The translations under genes were made by a program, and so were the position numbers. A DNA stretch of 12,547 nt, taken from an uncultured Bacilli bacterium. GTDB taxonomy: Bacteria; Bacillota_I; Bacilli_A; RFN20; CAG-826. Below the pieces are notes generated by a model. The model was not told the DNA's origin and ran no database searches. It saw only the letters and a program-made list of their open reading frames with translations. This document shows, in pieces, positions 6,172 through 12,547 of this stretch. Each line of letters opens with the position of its first letter. Position 1 is the stretch's first letter. The DNA is taken from assembly GCA_905236535.1 (NCBI GenBank), contig CAJOQN010000095.1, positions 1-12,547 on the forward strand. Reading direction: 5' to 3'.

Positions 6172-7884
6172 AAAAATACCTAAATCGTCGATTTGACCTT
6201 GGGTCACTGGAGTTGGTGCCCCACTCATTGGACAGACGCCAGAGAGATTCTTTGGGAAAGCGATAACATCACGGATATTATCGGTGCCACCAAGGATCAT
6301 TGTTAAACGATCAAGGCCAAAGGCCATCCCACCATGTGGAGGTGTTCCATATTTAAGAGCTTCAATGAAGTAACCAAACTTCTCTTCAATTTCTTCATCG
6401 CTTAAACCTAAGATATCAAATATCTTCTTTTGAATGGCTTGGTCATAAATACGGAGTGTTCCACCACCAGCTTCATAACCGTTGATGACGATGTCATAAG
6501 CATAGCTTAAAGTCTTAGTCACATCTTCATCGAGATAATGTAAATCTTCATCTTTTGGACGAGTGAATGGATGGTGAGTGGCAACGATTTGTCCATTCTC
6601 AATATCTCTTTCAAACATTGGGAAGTCTACAATCCAAAGCAAATCGAAGGTTCCATCTTTGATGAGATTTAATTCTTTGGCGTATTTATTTCTTAAAGAT
6701 CCTAATAATGGAGAGACTCGATTATATGCACCAGCAGAAATGATAAGAATGTCGTTGTTCTTTAAATCAAATTCTTTGATTAAAGAGGCTTTTTCGCCCT
6801 CTTGGAGGAATTTTACGAATGAACCGGTAAGTTCATCGTTTTCCATCTTAATGATGGCGAGACCGCCTAAACCAAACTTCTTTGCTTCTAAAGTTAAAGC
6901 ATCGATAACTTTTCTTGAAGTTTTGTCAGCGATGTTGTCCACTTTGATGCCTTTGATGGCTTCTGCGGCTTTATAGGCTTCAAAGGTTGTGTCTTTAAAA
7001 ATATCTTTAAGGTCATGGAGTTCAAGACCAAAACGAGTGTCTGGTTTGTCACTTCCAAAACGGTCCATCGCTTCTTTATAAGTCATTTGACGAAGCGGTA
7101 ATTTGACATCATATCCAATCGTGTTCATGAAGATTTCATGAATTAAACCTTCCATCATCTCAAGGAATTGATCTTGAGAGAGGAAAGAAGTTTCAATATC
7201 GATTTGGGTAAAATCAGGTTGACGATCCGCTCTTAAGTCTTCATCTCTAAAGCAACGAGCGATTTGATAATATCTCTCAAATCCTCCGACCATTAAGAGT
7301 TGTTTAAACATTTGAGGGCTTTGTGGCAAAGCATAGAAACAACCATGGTGTAAACGGGAAGGAACTAAATATTCTTTCGCTCCTTCTGGGGAAGAAGCTC
7401 CAAGCATTGGAGTTTCAATTTCGATAAATTGATGCTCGTGAAGATATTGATGAGTGGTGATTTTGATTTGATCACGAATATCAAAATATCTTTGCATGCA
7501 AGGACGTCTTAAATCTAAATAGCGATATTTGAGTCTCGTATCTTCTAAAGCATCGGTTTCATCAGCGATGATGAGAGGAGTTGTTTTCGCGGTATTAACT
7601 ACGTTAATTTCACTGGCTAAAACCTCGATATCCCCAGTGGACATCTTTGGGTTCTTCGCCGCTCTTTCTCTCACCACACCTTTAACTTGTAAGACATATT
7701 CATTACGGACATCAGGAGCGATAAAAGATCCATCTAAGACGATTTGGATAATTCCTGAGCGGTCTCGAAGGTCGATAAAGACAATCGAGCCAAGGTTTCT
7801 CTTTTTGCTGACCCAACCAACGAGGGTCACTTCTTTACCAATATCTTTAATCGATAGTTCAGTGTTTCGGCATGTTCTTTCCAT
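6154..7884 (-). CDS. aspS: Aspartyl-tRNA synthetase, bacterial type
   Basis: This enzyme charges tRNA-Asp with aspartate using ATP in the cytoplasm. The 576-residue protein has the bacterial class IIb layout. An N-terminal anticodon-binding OB fold contains GWVSKKRNLGSIVFIDLRDR at 23-42. The catalytic core has QSPQMFKQLLMVGGFERYYQ from 188 and motif 2 CFRDEDLRADRQPDFTQID at 211-229. A GAD insertion domain sits at roughly 290-400, and motif 3, GMAFGLDRLTMIL, is at 519-531. The end has the FPK, CPM and AP elements typical of bacterial enzymes. Leu at position 31 is the residue associated with tRNA-Asp-only (discriminating) enzymes, where non-discriminating ones often carry His; that reading is inference. 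The gene follows hisS by 17 nt, with GTGAGG at 7895-7900 as ribosome-binding site. hisS-aspS adjacency is common in Bacilli. Confidence 0.98.
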   Translation of the reverse strand: MERTCRNTELSIKDIGKEVTLVGWVSKKRNLGSIVFIDLRDRSGIIQIVLDGSFIAPDVRNEYVLQVKGVVRERAAKNPKMSTGDIEVLASEINVVNTAKTTPLIIADETDALEDTRLKYRYLDLRRPCMQRYFDIRDQIKITTHQYLHEHQFIEIETPMLGASSPEGAKEYLVPSRLHHGCFYALPQSPQMFKQLLMVGGFERYYQIARCFRDEDLRADRQPDFTQIDIETSFLSQDQFLEMMEGLIHEIFMNTIGYDVKLPLRQMTYKEAMDRFGSDKPDTRFGLELHDLKDIFKDTTFEAYKAAEAIKGIKVDNIADKTSRKVIDALTLEAKKFGLGGLAIIKMENDELTGSFVKFLQEGEKASLIKEFDLKNNDILIISAGAYNRVSPLLGSLRNKYAKELNLIKDGTFDLLWIVDFPMFERDIENGQIVATHHPFTRPKDEDLHYLDEDVTKTLSYAYDIVINGYEAGGGTLRIYDQAIQKKIFDILGLSDEEIEEKFGYFIEALKYGTPPHGGMAFGLDRLTMILGGTDNIRDVIAFPKNLSGVCPMSGAPTPVTQGQIDDLGIFFKEEK

Positions 7885-7901
7885 ATCTTCAAAACCTCAC
7901 T

Positions 7902-9284
7902 TTATTTGTCTTTGTTTTGGTGGTGACAGCATTCACCATCATGATGGTGATGTTCGTGACAGCACTCATCATCTTCGTGCTCATGACAACCACAATTAGG
8001 GTCATCGCATTCATCTTTTTGGAGGATAGCGTCTAAGGCTTCGTTTAATTTGTTGAGTTCAACGTTTTGTTGCTCTCCACTTTCAAGGTTCTTGACGACG
8101 ATAGTGCCATTTTTAACTTCATCCTCGCCGATGATGAGAGCGACTTTCGCCCCGATGCGCACCGCGCGTTTAATCATCGAAGCGACTTTACCACCATCAT
8201 AATTAACTTCTGCGCTATAACCATTAAGTCTCAAACTGAGAGCAAATTGCGCAGCTTGGCTATTATATTCAGCCTTCATTGGAAGGATACTAATCATGAC
8301 ATTTTCATCGGGGATATTTAATTCATCATCCTTAAGGATGGAGGCAACTCTTTCAATGCCGAAGCTGAAACCGACACCTGGGAGTTCTGGGCCACCGAAT
8401 TCAGCGATTAATTTGTCGTAATGTCCACCCGCTCCAATCGCGCCATAATTAACGCCTTTTTTGGAGGTGTAATGGAATTCAAAAACGGTTTCGCTATAAT
8501 AATCTAAACCTCTAACGAGGTTGTCATCGACTTCAAATGGGATGTTGAGCATCTCAAGTTGCCCTAAGACTTGATCAAATCTTTGTTTGCTCTCCAAAGA
8601 GAGATAATTCATCATCTTTGGGGCGTCTTTGACGATTTCTTGGTCTTCAGGAACTTTGCAGTCGAGAATTCTTAATGGGTTAATCTCATAACGAGATTTG
8701 CAGTCTTCGCACATTCCTTCGATTTTGTCTTTAAAGAAATCTTTTAGGGCTTGACGGTAATTGTTTCTTGATTCATCATCTCCGAGAGTGTTGATCTTTA
8801 AGGTCACATTTTCTAAACCAAGGGTATTTAAGATACAATATCCTAGAAGGATAACTTCAACATCGTGATATAAGGATGAACCACCGACACATTCCACTCC
8901 GAATTGGTTGAACTGGCGGTATCTTCCTAATTGTGGTCTTTCATAGCGGAAGACGGGCCCCATATAAAAGGCTTTAATGGGAAGAGGTTCAGTGGCATAG
9001 AGCTTATTTTGAACGATAAGTCTCATAATTCCCGCGGTGAATTCTGGTCGAAGAGTCAAAGATCTCTCTCCTTTATCGAGGAAGGTATACATCTCTTTAC
9101 GGACCACATCACTTCCTTCTCCCACTCCACGAACAAAGACTTCGCTGTGCTCTAAAACTGGAGGTCTCATCTCTTTAAATCCAAACAAAGAAGAGACGGA
9201 TGACATTACTCCTTCAATATAATTGAAGTTTGTCACTTCTTCGCCATATAAATCTTTTGTGCCTTTAACGTTTTTAACTTCCAT
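7902..9284 (-). CDS. hisS: Histidyl-tRNA synthetase with Cys/His-rich C-terminal tail
   Basis: This enzyme charges tRNA-His with histidine. The 460-residue protein has a full class II HisRS body: a motif 1 region around MRPPVLEHSEVFVRGVGE, motif 2 with LTLRPEFTAG at 76-85 and the RYERPQLGRYRQFNQFGVE stretch at 113-131, and the histidine-binding segment LVRGLDYYSETVFEF at 256-270. GAGGHYDKL follows at 284-292, then motif 3 GVGFSFGIER at 303-312. An anticodon-binding domain ends near residue 422. After it comes a tail of about 38 residues with 7 Cys and 9 His, absent from ordinary HisRS of about 420-430 residues. Two motif positions differ from the consensus I remember: Phe82 where Gly is usual, and His289 where GGRYD is usual. 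The start is set by AGGAG overlapping the rel stop codon, 9 nt upstream. No T-box leader is present. Confidence 0.97.
   Translation of the reverse strand: MEVKNVKGTKDLYGEEVTNFNYIEGVMSSVSSLFGFKEMRPPVLEHSEVFVRGVGEGSDVVRKEMYTFLDKGERSLTLRPEFTAGIMRLIVQNKLYATEPLPIKAFYMGPVFRYERPQLGRYRQFNQFGVECVGGSSLYHDVEVILLGYCILNTLGLENVTLKINTLGDDESRNNYRQALKDFFKDKIEGMCEDCKSRYEINPLRILDCKVPEDQEIVKDAPKMMNYLSLESKQRFDQVLGQLEMLNIPFEVDDNLVRGLDYYSETVFEFHYTSKKGVNYGAIGAGGHYDKLIAEFGGPELPGVGFSFGIERVASILKDDELNIPDENVMISILPMKAEYNSQAAQFALSLRLNGYSAEVNYDGGKVASMIKRAVRIGAKVALIIGEDEVKNGTIVVKNLESGEQQNVELNKLNEALDAILQKDECDDPNCGCHEHEDDECCHEHHHHDGECCHHQNKDK
7905..8018 (-). other. Cys/His-rich, putative metal-binding tail of HisRS
   Basis: These codons encode HisRS residues 423-460. 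Cys occurs at 426, 431, 433, 441, 442, 452 and 453, and His at 434, 436, 443, 445-448, 454 and 455, mixed with many Asp and Glu. The core repeats imperfectly on a 10-11 residue period (GCHEHEDDEC, CHEHHHHDGEC, CHH). At DNA level GTGACAGC recurs 33 bp apart, at 7923 and 7956. The composition resembles the nickel- or zinc-binding tails of SlyD-like and HypB-like proteins, so metal binding or storage is the natural inference. Which metal, and any effect on the enzyme, cannot be read from sequence. Confidence 0.8.
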
Positions 9285-9296
9285 AACTAGCTCCTA
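9285..9296 (-). promoter_or_regulatory. hisS ribosome-binding site overlapping the rel stop codon
   Basis: On the minus strand the rel stop TAG (9296-9294) is part of TAGGAG, which lies 6 nt before the hisS ATG. Ribosomes finishing rel would cover the hisS start signal, so hisS translation is probably coupled to rel translation. Confidence 0.75.
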
Positions 9297-11510
9297 ATGA
9301 ATTACTCTACTAATCGAATAGACGGCTGAAATGCCTTCTAAGATATTAGCGATATCTCTAAGTCTCTTGTTGTCAGAGACCATAATGGTCGCGGTGATGT
9401 GAACCTTATCCCCGTTGGACACCAATTTCGCATGAATGGAGGAAATGGGAACCTTATTCATGGAAAGAGTGTTCATCACATCGGTTAATAAGTTTGGTCT
9501 ATCACTGGCTTCGATAAGGATATCGACCGGATAAGAGGCAAACTCGATATCATCTCTCCAATAAAGAGGGACTAATCTTTCACTTTCCCTCATGATATTT
9601 GGACAATTCTTGCGGTGAGCGGTTATCCCTTTACCTTTGGTAATATATCCCACAATATCATCTCCTGGAATCGGAGTGCAGCAACTCGCTAACGAAATAG
9701 CGATTCTTCCAGTTCCCTGTGCATAGATCGGGCAATCATCATGCCGATGCTTTTTCGTGGTCTTCGCTGGGAGAAGATTCTTTTTCTTGACATGTAAATA
9801 ATCTAAAACTGCGGAACATGTTGGTTTTCGTTTAGCGATTCCAAAATATAAATCTTCTAAAGAAGAAACTTCAAAATTTTGTAATAAAGCTTTGTTATCG
9901 ACGAGGAATTCATCGATTTCTTCTTGATTATACCCACGATCCTTAAAGGCATCGATTAAATTTTGATGACCTTTAGTGACGCGTTCCGCACGGATAGCTT
10001 CAGCGTTTTGCTTTGCAATGAATTTTTTAATTTGTGTTTTAGCAACTCCGGAGACGACAAAGTCGAGCCATCTTTCTTTAGGCCCTACTGCCGTTTTTGA
10101 AGTCTTGATCTCCACCATATCGCCGGTCTTAAGGACCGTGTTTAAAGGAACCATCATTCCGTTGACCAACGCTCCGACCGTGGTGTCTCCCACTTTTGTG
10201 TGAATATGATAAGCAAAATCAACAGGGGTGGCCCCAGTTGGGAGTTCAATCACCTTTCCTTTTGGAGTGAAAACATAAATATTCGCCTCAAAGATATCCT
10301 TGGTGAGATTCTTCATGTAATCGGAAGCACTATCGCTATCGTTATCATCGCTATAGGCCACAAAGTTTTTGAACCAGTGAAGTTTGTTTTCAATTTCACG
10401 TTGTTCTTTTTCCTTGTTGTAGCCACCTTCTTTATAGGCCCAGTGGGCCGCGACCCCGCTTTCAGCAACATCATCCATCTCTTTGGTTCTGATTTGAACT
10501 TCATAGAAGTTGCCATCACCAGAAACAATCGTCGTATGAAGCGATTGATACATATTGGGTTTTGGCATGGCGATATAATCTTTAAAACGACCGGGAACCG
10601 GTTTATATAATTGATGGATTAAACCAAGTGTTTCATAACATTGAATCTCGGTTTGGGTGATGATTCTAAGAGCCAAAATGTCATAGATTTCATCAAAGGG
10701 ATGGCCTTTGTTATACATTTTGTTATAAATGCTATAGGTTGATTTGACTCTCGATTCCATTTGGAATGGAATATTTGCTTTAAACAAAACATCGGCGATT
10801 CTCTTTTTAATGCCATCCAATGACTTATCCATGGTCTTTGCTTTTTTAGATAAGAGTTTTTTAATCTCTTCAAACTTCTCAGGCTCGAGATATTTTAAAC
10901 AAAGGTCGGACATCTCACTTTTAATCTTGTCCAAACCTAAACGGTGGGCGATTGGAATAAAGACATCGAGAGTTTCTTGGGAAATAGCGATTTGTCTTTC
11001 CCTAGAAAGAGCCCCTAAGGTTCTTAAATTATGTAATCGATCGGCAAGCTTGATGATAATGACGCGGATATCCTTAGCCATTCCGATTAAAATCTTGCGG
11101 TGGTCTTCGGCTTCAAATTCTTCGGCTTGCATCTTTGAAAGCTTAAGTCTTTGAATCTTTGTCAAAGCATCAACGATGCTTGAGACATCTTCCCCAAACA
11201 TCCTCTTGATATCTTCAACGGTGACATCGGTATCTTCGACAACATCATGGAGCAAGGCTGAAATGATGGTCGCTGGTCCGCAGTGCAACTTCGCAATGAT
11301 ATAAGATACCTCAATTAAATGGTGATGATATGGCTCTCCACTTCGTCTAGTTTGACCTTGATGTTTTTCCACGATAAAGTTAAAAGCCGTTTCAATGGCT
11401 TTTCTGTCTTCGGGAGATGAGATATATTCCATATACACATCTTTGACTTCATCGAAGGTATGTAATGGATATCCACCATTAACAGGAGGTAATTTCTTTT
11501 CTTCACTCAT
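9294..11510 (-). CDS. rel: Bifunctional (p)ppGpp synthetase/hydrolase of the Rel/RelA/SpoT family
   Basis: This is the long RSH enzyme that makes the alarmone (p)ppGpp on starved ribosomes and also hydrolyses it. Counting from the chosen start it is 738 residues, normal for Firmicutes Rel. The HD hydrolase domain has HDVVEDT at 88-94 and LADRLHNLRTL at 155-165. The synthetase domain has GRFKDYIAMPKPNMYQSLHTT at 307-327 and EVQIRTKEMDDVAESGVAAHW at 337-357. The RFKD signature is the RxKD type of bifunctional enzymes. TGS is at about 411-470, a Cys-containing region (C593, C610, C611, C636) follows, and ACT is at 663-738. Both active sites look intact. A start 90 nt upstream was rejected because it abuts the preceding terminator and would add a non-family extension. 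The chosen ATG lacks a good Shine-Dalgarno. It heads the rel-hisS-aspS run. Confidence 0.97.
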   Translation of the reverse strand: MSEEKKLPPVNGGYPLHTFDEVKDVYMEYISSPEDRKAIETAFNFIVEKHQGQTRRSGEPYHHHLIEVSYIIAKLHCGPATIISALLHDVVEDTDVTVEDIKRMFGEDVSSIVDALTKIQRLKLSKMQAEEFEAEDHRKILIGMAKDIRVIIIKLADRLHNLRTLGALSRERQIAISQETLDVFIPIAHRLGLDKIKSEMSDLCLKYLEPEKFEEIKKLLSKKAKTMDKSLDGIKKRIADVLFKANIPFQMESRVKSTYSIYNKMYNKGHPFDEIYDILALRIITQTEIQCYETLGLIHQLYKPVPGRFKDYIAMPKPNMYQSLHTTIVSGDGNFYEVQIRTKEMDDVAESGVAAHWAYKEGGYNKEKEQREIENKLHWFKNFVAYSDDNDSDSASDYMKNLTKDIFEANIYVFTPKGKVIELPTGATPVDFAYHIHTKVGDTTVGALVNGMMVPLNTVLKTGDMVEIKTSKTAVGPKERWLDFVVSGVAKTQIKKFIAKQNAEAIRAERVTKGHQNLIDAFKDRGYNQEEIDEFLVDNKALLQNFEVSSLEDLYFGIAKRKPTCSAVLDYLHVKKKNLLPAKTTKKHRHDDCPIYAQGTGRIAISLASCCTPIPGDDIVGYITKGKGITAHRKNCPNIMRESERLVPLYWRDDIEFASYPVDILIEASDRPNLLTDVMNTLSMNKVPISSIHAKLVSNGDKVHITATIMVSDNKRLRDIANILEGISAVYSISRVIH

Positions 11511-11519
11511 ACACTTTAT

Positions 11520-11548
11520 ATTGTATAAATATTTGCCTATTTTTTGAA
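11520..11548 (-). promoter_or_regulatory. Candidate promoter for rel-hisS-aspS
   Basis: Minus-strand TTCAAA (11548-11543) and TACAAT (11525-11520) are separated by 17 bp, matching TTGACA and TATAAT in four and five positions. It lies in the only gap after the upstream terminator, so some promoter must be near here. Initiation about 7 nt downstream of the -10 would fall within a few bases of the rel ATG, implying a nearly leaderless message. An alternative start point further upstream in this AT-rich stretch cannot be excluded. Confidence 0.45.
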
Positions 11549-11600
11549 TAAAAATAAAAACATTATTTAAAAAGGGAAAGAAAAAATGGGTTCTAAACAT

Positions 11601-11626
11601 TTAAAAAATGCCGTTCAATCGGCATT
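11601..11626 (-). terminator. Intrinsic terminator after the ABC exporter gene
   Basis: On the minus strand, AATGCCG (11626-11620) and CGGCATT (11613-11607) form a perfect 7-bp stem with a 6-nt loop. The strand continues into a run of T, so six T follow the last stem A (the final two stem bases plus four more). It begins 8 nt after the TAA stop at 11635-11637. This separates the exporter transcript from the rel operon. Confidence 0.85.
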
Positions 11627-11634
11627 CTTTAATA

Positions 11635-12547
11635 TTATTCGAGTTCGAAGGCTCCGGTGTATAACTGGTAGTAAACACCTTTGGAATCAATGAGGTATTG
11701 GTGGTCACCTCTTTCAATAATTCGTCCGTGGTCCATCACCATAATCGCATCAGAATTTTGAACTGTTGATAAGCGGTGAGCGATGACAAACACCGTTCTT
11801 CCCTCCATCAATTGATCCATTCCATCTTGGACAATTTTTTCTGTTCTCGTATCGATTGAGCTAGTTGCTTCATCAAGAATCATAACAGGAGCATCTGCGA
11901 CCGCAGCACGGGCGATACTAATTAATTGTCTTTGACCTTGTGATAGGTTAGAACCATTAGAGGTTAACATCGTGTTAAAGCCCTCTGGTAAACGAGTGAT
12001 GAAGTCATAGGCATTAGCAATCTTAGCAGCTTCATAAACTTCTTCGTCGGTGGCATCTAAACGCCCGTAACGAATGTTTTCCATAACCGTTCCAGTAAAG
12101 AGATTAACATCTTGTAAAACAATGCCGAGAGATCTTCTTAAATCGTTCTTTTTAATTTTATTAATGTTGATTCCATCATATCTAATCTTACCATCTTGGA
12201 TATCGTAGAAACGGTTGATCAAATTGGTAATCGTTGTCTTACCTGCACCTGTGGCCCCAACGAGAGCGATTTGTTGACCTGGATGCGCGTAAATAGAGAT
12301 ATCATGGAGGACTTCCACCTTTCCATCATAAGAGAAATCAACGCTATCTAAAACGATATCACCTTTAAGTTCGGTATAGGTTAATGTTCCATCGCCGTGT
12401 GGATGTTTCCAAGCGTAATCTCTAGTGTGTTCTTGAGTCTCTTCAAAAGAACCATCTTCATGCTTTTTGATATGGACGAGAGTGACATATCCATTATCCA
12501 TTTCTTTCATTTCATCGAGGAGGTCGTAGCAGCGAGAAGCGCCCGCC
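11635..12547 (-). CDS. ABC exporter subunit (fused membrane and ATPase type), C-terminal part
   Basis: This is the 3' portion of an ATP-driven export protein of the MsbA/LmrA-like class; 303 residues are visible and the frame is open to the right edge. The first residues, AGASRCYDLLDE, are the usual end of the transmembrane domain, so an internal ATG at 12508-12510 is not the start. After a long polar linker (about residues 13-55, with WKHPHGDG) comes a complete nucleotide-binding domain. It has Walker A GATGAGKT at 97-104, a Q-loop Gln at 145, signature LSQGQ at 201-205, Walker B VMILDE with catalytic Glu at 226, and an H-loop His in AHRLST at 257. It appears ATPase-competent. Such genes often come in pairs forming heterodimers; a partner would lie outside the window. 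The substrate cannot be inferred. A strong terminator follows. Confidence 0.95.
   Translation of the reverse strand, partial: AGASRCYDLLDEMKEMDNGYVTLVHIKKHEDGSFEETQEHTRDYAWKHPHGDGTLTYTELKGDIVLDSVDFSYDGKVEVLHDISIYAHPGQQIALVGATGAGKTTITNLINRFYDIQDGKIRYDGININKIKKNDLRRSLGIVLQDVNLFTGTVMENIRYGRLDATDEEVYEAAKIANAYDFITRLPEGFNTMLTSNGSNLSQGQRQLISIARAAVADAPVMILDEATSSIDTRTEKIVQDGMDQLMEGRTVFVIAHRLSTVQNSDAIMVMDHGRIIERGDHQYLIDSKGVYYQLYTGAFELE

Noticed and set aside
7934..7949. Perfect 16-bp palindrome CACCATCATGATGGTG
   Set aside because: It arises from the run of His, Asp and Gly codons in the HisRS tail, so the protein sequence explains it. I have no reason to call it an operator.
7529..7999. Plus-strand open frame of 156 codons across aspS and hisS
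   Set aside because: It is antisense to two well-conserved synthetases and its product resembles nothing; a shadow frame.
10200..10610. Plus-strand open frame of 136 codons inside rel
   Set aside because: It overlaps the conserved Rel synthetase and TGS coding region entirely and has no ribosome-binding site or family motif.
11511..11600. Upstream start for rel giving a 30-residue hydrophobic extension
   Set aside because: The ATG at 11598-11600 abuts the T-run of the preceding terminator, has no ribosome-binding site, and the added residues do not resemble any Rel N-terminus. They are translated AT-rich spacer and promoter.
12508..12510. ATG as the start of a stand-alone ATPase gene
   Set aside because: The frame continues upstream to the window edge and encodes AGASRCYDLLDE, the typical end of an exporter's membrane domain, so the gene is a truncated full-length exporter.

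Overview
The window is one dense gene cluster from an AT-rich, low-GC Gram-positive bacterium. It carries eleven protein genes, all on the minus strand. Gene content and order point to a Bacilli or Mollicutes-related lineage: a Bacillus-like run of Asp23/YqhY-type protein, nusB, xseA, xseB and dxs, and a second run of rel, hisS and aspS. UGA appears to be a stop codon: it ends one gene in an ATGA overlap, and the long genes keep open frames using UGG for Trp. The Mycoplasma code is therefore not in use. I cannot name the genus. An uncultured gut Bacilli, RF39 or Erysipelotrichales-like organism would fit, but that is a guess.

Layout in transcription order, from the right edge to the left. (1) The 3' part of an ABC exporter gene (11635-12547), closed by a clear hairpin plus T-run terminator (11601-11626). 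(2) A short AT-rich promoter region, then rel (9294-11510), hisS (7902-9284) and aspS (6154-7884), joined by gaps of 9 and 17 nt. (3) A 67-nt spacer with an AT dyad and three TAGTA elements exactly 11 bp apart. (4) tkt (4104-6086), an Asp23-family gene, an unknown multi-pass membrane protein, nusB, xseA, xseB and finally dxs, which runs off the left edge. From the Asp23 gene to xseB the genes overlap or abut by 1 to 4 nt. The 39-nt xseB-dxs spacer holds a second set of three 11-bp-spaced repeats with the same core on the other strand. No stretch over 300 bases lacks a gene.

The genes form housekeeping modules: stringent-response alarmone control with two aminoacyl-tRNA synthetases (rel, hisS, aspS), pentose-phosphate carbon shuffling feeding the first step of MEP isoprenoid synthesis (tkt, dxs), exonuclease VII (xseA, xseB), and transcription antitermination for rRNA (nusB). 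Compared with my recollection of the Bacillus subtilis order, folD and ispA are absent from the nusB-dxs run, and dtd is absent between rel and hisS.

The points most worth a second look are a Cys/His-rich, probably metal-binding tail of about 38 residues on histidyl-tRNA synthetase; the paired 11-bp-periodic repeats in front of tkt and dxs, both thiamine-diphosphate enzymes; and the unknown membrane protein translationally tied to the Asp23-family gene. I see no mobile element, CRISPR array, tRNA or rRNA.
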